Assembly: GCA_028751055.1 (NCBI GenBank)
Contig: JAQZDD010000033.1
Location: 1-8,160 of the forward strand
Direction: 5' to 3'
Origin: Euryarchaeota archaeon Ods04
Lineage (GTDB): Archaea > Halobacteriota > Halobacteria > Halobacteriales > Halorutilaceae
DNA: 8,160 nucleotides
In this document: piece after piece, positions 6,816 through 8,160 of the stretch
How the letters are laid out: each line of letters starts with the position of its first letter
Position numbering within the stretch: the stretch's first letter is position 1
The notes under the pieces: model-generated
What the model was told of the DNA's origin: nothing
Database searches by the model: none
What the model saw: the letters and a program-made list of their open reading frames with translations, nothing else
Position numbers and translations under genes: made by a program

Positions 6816-6983
6816 CTATTCTTTTTCCGGTTCCGTCTCTGCTCTCGCTTCGCCACCTTCGGCTTCCGCCTCTGCCTCGTCTTCCTCGTCGACGTACTCG
6901 TCTATGTGGTACCACTGGTCTTCGCCCTCGAAGAAGTCGTCGGCACCTTTCATCCGCTCTTCTATGTCGTCGGTGTCAGCCAT
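6816..6983 (-). CDS. Small acidic protein (55 aa) of unknown function heading the his unit
   Basis: The product starts MADTDDIEERMKGADDFFEG, continues with EDQWYHIDEYVDEEDEAEAE and ends in a low-complexity Ala/Glu tail (EPEKE). About 40 percent of residues are Asp or Glu. The middle GEDQWYHIDEYVDE, with its Trp-Tyr-His and Tyr, is the only part that looks constrained and could bind a partner; there is no Cys, membrane segment or signal peptide. The ATG at 6983 lies about 25 nt from a strong TATA box, the best promoter in the window, so it is very likely the first gene of the small-protein/hisA/hisB transcript. I do not recognise a family. It might be an accessory to histidine synthesis, or merely share the promoter; the first is only a guess from position. 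Confidence 0.75.
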   Translation of the reverse strand: MADTDDIEERMKGADDFFEGEDQWYHIDEYVDEEDEAEAEAEGGEARAETEPEKE

Positions 6984-6986
6984 CGG

Positions 6987-7014
6987 TGGCAGTACGTAGC
7001 CATATATATAAAAC
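6987..7014 (-). promoter_or_regulatory. TATA box of the his unit with downstream inverted repeat
   Basis: The minus strand reads GGTTTTATATATATGG across about 7001-7015, preceded by a purine-rich BRE-like CGAAAGG. Its centre is about 25 nt before the ATG at 6983, so the mRNA should be leaderless. Between TATA box and start lies TGGC-AGTACGTA-GCCA (6987-7002), an inverted repeat containing the palindrome TACGTA. This is a position where an archaeal repressor would block initiation. The TATA box is clear; the operator reading is tentative. Confidence 0.7.
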
Positions 7015-7057
7015 CTTTCGTGGGTTTTTCTCAGTATCCCTTACGGATTTTCGTTAC

Positions 7058-7067
7058 GGATATACGG
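7058..7067 (+). promoter_or_regulatory. TATA-like element of the thioesterase gene
   Basis: GGATATACGG is centred about 26 nt upstream of the ATG at 7088. With the his-unit promoter it makes a divergent promoter region of 104 bp (6984-7087). The spacing fits leaderless transcription, and no Shine-Dalgarno sequence is present. Confidence 0.5.
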
Positions 7068-7087
7068 CTGTTCCGCATAGCCGCCCT

Positions 7088-7531
7088 ATGGATTTAGCCG
7101 ACTCGTTTTCGAGCATACCGTTCGCAGAACATCTTGGCATCGAGGTGACACGCGCCGAGGACGGCGTCGCTGAGGGCTGGATGCCGATGACCGACGAACT
7201 GTCGTCGAACCCCGGACACCATATAGCACACGGCGGAGCGACGTTCGCTTTCGCCGACACAGTCGGGGGTGCCGCGCTCGTCTCTCTCGTCACCGTGCCG
7301 ACGCCGACGATAGACATGCGCATAGACTACCTCGCACCCGTCACCGACGACCTGACGGCACGCGCGGAGGTGGCGCGGAAGGGTAGCACGTCCGCTGTCG
7401 TCGACATCGACGTTAGGCAGGAGGCTGAAGACAAGAAGGTTGCGACCGTCCGCGGCGTCTACAAGATAGGCGTCGGCGAGGCTTCTGAGCACCACTGGAA
7501 GAGGGACAGAGGAAACCACGGTCAGGAATAG
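7088..7531 (+). CDS. PaaI-family hotdog-fold acyl-CoA thioesterase
   Basis: This 147-residue protein would hydrolyse an acyl- or aryl-CoA thioester in the cytoplasm; the family works as dimers or tetramers. The start MDLADSFSSIPFAEHLGIEV is followed by the hallmark NPGHHIAHGGATFAFADTVG (41-60): Asn41, the HGG at 48-50 and Asp57 are the expected catalytic and CoA-site positions. The central DMRIDYLAPV (76-85) and the strand ARAEVARKGSTSAVVDIDV (91-109) fit the rest of the hotdog sheet. Length is normal. The ATG at 7088 is chosen because the TATA-like element sits 26 nt upstream and the family domain starts directly; the open frame before it is antisense to the his genes. The basic, His-rich tail (HHWKRDRGNHGQE) looks unstructured, and its stop codon lies at the edge of a repeat array. 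The specific substrate cannot be told from sequence. Confidence 0.9.
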   Translation: MDLADSFSSIPFAEHLGIEVTRAEDGVAEGWMPMTDELSSNPGHHIAHGGATFAFADTVGGAALVSLVTVPTPTIDMRIDYLAPVTDDLTARAEVARKGSTSAVVDIDVRQEAEDKKVATVRGVYKIGVGEASEHHWKRDRGNHGQE

Positions 7532-7609
7532 GTAGGTGGGTAGGTAGACGGGTAGACAGGTAGAGGCAGGTAGACAGACGGGCAGACAGGTAGACGTAGA
7601 CAGGTAGGG
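7529..7609 (+). repeat. Low-complexity GGTAGAC repeat array
   Basis: GGTAGAC occurs exactly at 7543, 7551, 7569 and 7589, with variants GGTAGAG (7559), GGCAGAC (7581) and GGTAGGG (7603). Intervals are 8, 8, 10, 12, 8 and 14 nt, so the array is irregular. A GGTAGGTGGGTA stretch opens it directly at the thioesterase TAG. The plus strand is almost free of C outside the GAC motif. It ends about 13 nt before the TATA-like element of the next gene. No protein is likely to be encoded across it; a Leu/Pro/Cys-rich open frame on the other strand is a repeat artefact. Confidence 0.75.
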
Positions 7610-7621
7610 CACGGCACCCAC

Positions 7622-7651
7622 AAACTTACGTTGTGCGGGCGCACAGTACGT
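7622..7651 (+). promoter_or_regulatory. Promoter with palindromic operator-like element of the SDR gene
   Basis: AAACTTACG (7622-7630) is a weak TATA-like sequence centred about 27 nt before the SDR ATG. Immediately after it lies a perfect 6-bp inverted repeat with 2-nt spacer, TGTGCG-GG-CGCACA (7632-7645). It is flanked on both sides by TACGT (7627-7631 and 7647-7651). The element fills the space between TATA and the start codon, a typical site for repression. The symmetry is directly visible; the function is inferred. Confidence 0.45.
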
Positions 7652-7653
7652 CC

Positions 7654-8160
7654 ATGTCGCGTTTCAGCGTATCAGGCACGGCGATAGTGACGGGCGGTTC
7701 GAAGGGCATCGGGCGTGCGATAGCCGAGAGGTTCATCGAGGACGACGTGGATGTCGTTATCTGCTCCCGTACGGAGGAAGAGGTCAAGGAGACTGCGGAC
7801 GAGATAGGCGCGGTCGGCGTCGGATGCGACGTGACCGACGAGGACGATGTCGAGAACTTAGTGGAGACAGCTGTCGACGAGTACGGAGGAGTCGACGTTC
7901 TGGTCAACAACGCAGGTGCGTCTTTCATGTCGAACTTCGACGGTATCACGCCGAACGGCTGGCACCGCGTCGTCGACATCAATCTGGGCGGCACGTACAA
8001 CTGCACGCGCGAGGCGGGCGAGTACCTGAAGGAGAGCAACGGCAGTATCGTCAACTTTTCGAGCGTCGCAGGCGTTCAGGGCGCGCCGTACATGTCGCAC
8101 TACGCCGCGGCGAAGGCTGGCATCATAAACTTCACCAAGACGCTCGCGTACGAGTGGGCG
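7654..8160 (+). CDS. SDR-family oxidoreductase (FabG-like), C-terminus outside window
   Basis: The first 169 residues of a classical short-chain dehydrogenase/reductase are present; such proteins usually have about 250 residues, so roughly 80 are missing beyond the right edge. Motifs are complete so far: the dinucleotide-binding TGGSKGIG (13-20), Asp59 in CDVTD, NNAG (85-88), and the tetrad Asn110, Ser137 (in NFSSVAG), Tyr150 and Lys154 (YAAAK). Arg39 after the second strand (ICSRT) suggests NADP(H) preference, though this is only a family trend. The enzyme would reduce a keto or oxidise a hydroxy substrate; 3-oxoacyl-ACP/CoA reductase is the nearest generic label, and the substrate cannot be assigned. 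The ATG at 7654 follows the TATA-like element at leaderless distance. The thioesterase next door raises a possible shared acyl-CoA theme, but the two genes have separate promoters and a repeat array lies between them. Confidence 0.92.
   Translation, partial: MSRFSVSGTAIVTGGSKGIGRAIAERFIEDDVDVVICSRTEEEVKETADEIGAVGVGCDVTDEDDVENLVETAVDEYGGVDVLVNNAGASFMSNFDGITPNGWHRVVDINLGGTYNCTREAGEYLKESNGSIVNFSSVAGVQGAPYMSHYAAAKAGIINFTKTLAYEWA

Noticed and set aside
6794..6856. Earlier ATG for hisA adding 21 basic residues
   Set aside because: It would overlap the acidic small gene in another frame, and known HisA proteins begin at the MEIIPAVDMK position.
6440..7087. N-terminal extension of the thioesterase frame
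   Set aside because: The upstream part is antisense to hisA and the small acidic gene and is Arg-rich. The PaaI domain and a correctly spaced TATA-like site support ATG 7088.
7529..7609. CRISPR-like array
   Set aside because: The 7-nt units at 8-14 nt intervals are far too short, with no distinct spacers and no cas genes.
7094..7621. Minus-strand 175-residue open frame with Leu/Pro/Cys repeats
   Set aside because: The N-terminus is a translation of the GGTAGAC array and the rest is antisense to the thioesterase. It has no recognisable fold.

Overview
The window looks like chromosomal DNA from a halophilic euryarchaeon, a haloarchaeon or a close relative. Three things support this. The proteins are strongly acidic, with many Asp/Glu runs. 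The ribosomal protein is the archaeal L40e. Most transcription units have an AT-rich TATA-like element centred about 24-30 nt upstream of the start codon and no Shine-Dalgarno sequence, which is the haloarchaeal leaderless pattern. One trait does not fit textbook haloarchaea: the Ile codon ATA makes up about half of the Ile codons I counted by hand in four genes, whereas high-GC Halobacteria rarely use it. This hints at a divergent lineage, but that is inference.

Region 1 (1-4889, minus strand) is a tight three-gene operon for an archaeal type IV pilus-like system. In transcription order it encodes a PilB/FlaI/TadA-family ATPase (TTG start), a PilC/FlaJ/TadC-family membrane platform protein with two T2SSF domains (start overlaps the ATPase stop by 8 nt), and, after 8 nt, a pilin-like exported protein that runs off the left edge. 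This last protein has a class III type N-terminus and, by residue about 317, a Big_1-like immunoglobulin fold. The ATPase would power assembly on the platform, and the third gene is the likely substrate or a pilus-associated surface component.

Region 2 (4890-5352) is intergenic. It holds the ATPase promoter, a pair of 12-nt direct repeats 31 nt apart, a possible 30-aa acidic small ORF with its own TATA-like element, a purine-rich tandem repeat of about 16-nt units, and the L40e promoter.

Region 3 (5353-7531) holds rpl40e (plus), whose stop overlaps tail-to-tail with the hisB stop, and a minus-strand unit reading small acidic 55-aa protein, hisA, hisB (hisA and hisB overlap by 4 nt). The 104-bp gap at 6984-7087 is a divergent promoter region; from it a PaaI-like hotdog thioesterase is read on the plus strand.

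Region 4 (7529-8160) starts with a low-complexity GGTAGAC repeat array that begins at the thioesterase stop codon. It is followed by a promoter with a palindromic operator-like element and an SDR-family oxidoreductase that is cut off by the right edge.

Most of the window is recognisable household and pilus genes. The less expected parts are the Ig-domain pilin-like protein, the two small acidic proteins, the two unrelated repeat arrays each just upstream of a plus-strand promoter, and the palindromes in promoter regions. I found no RNA gene, CRISPR array, insertion sequence or clearly new defence or biosynthetic system.
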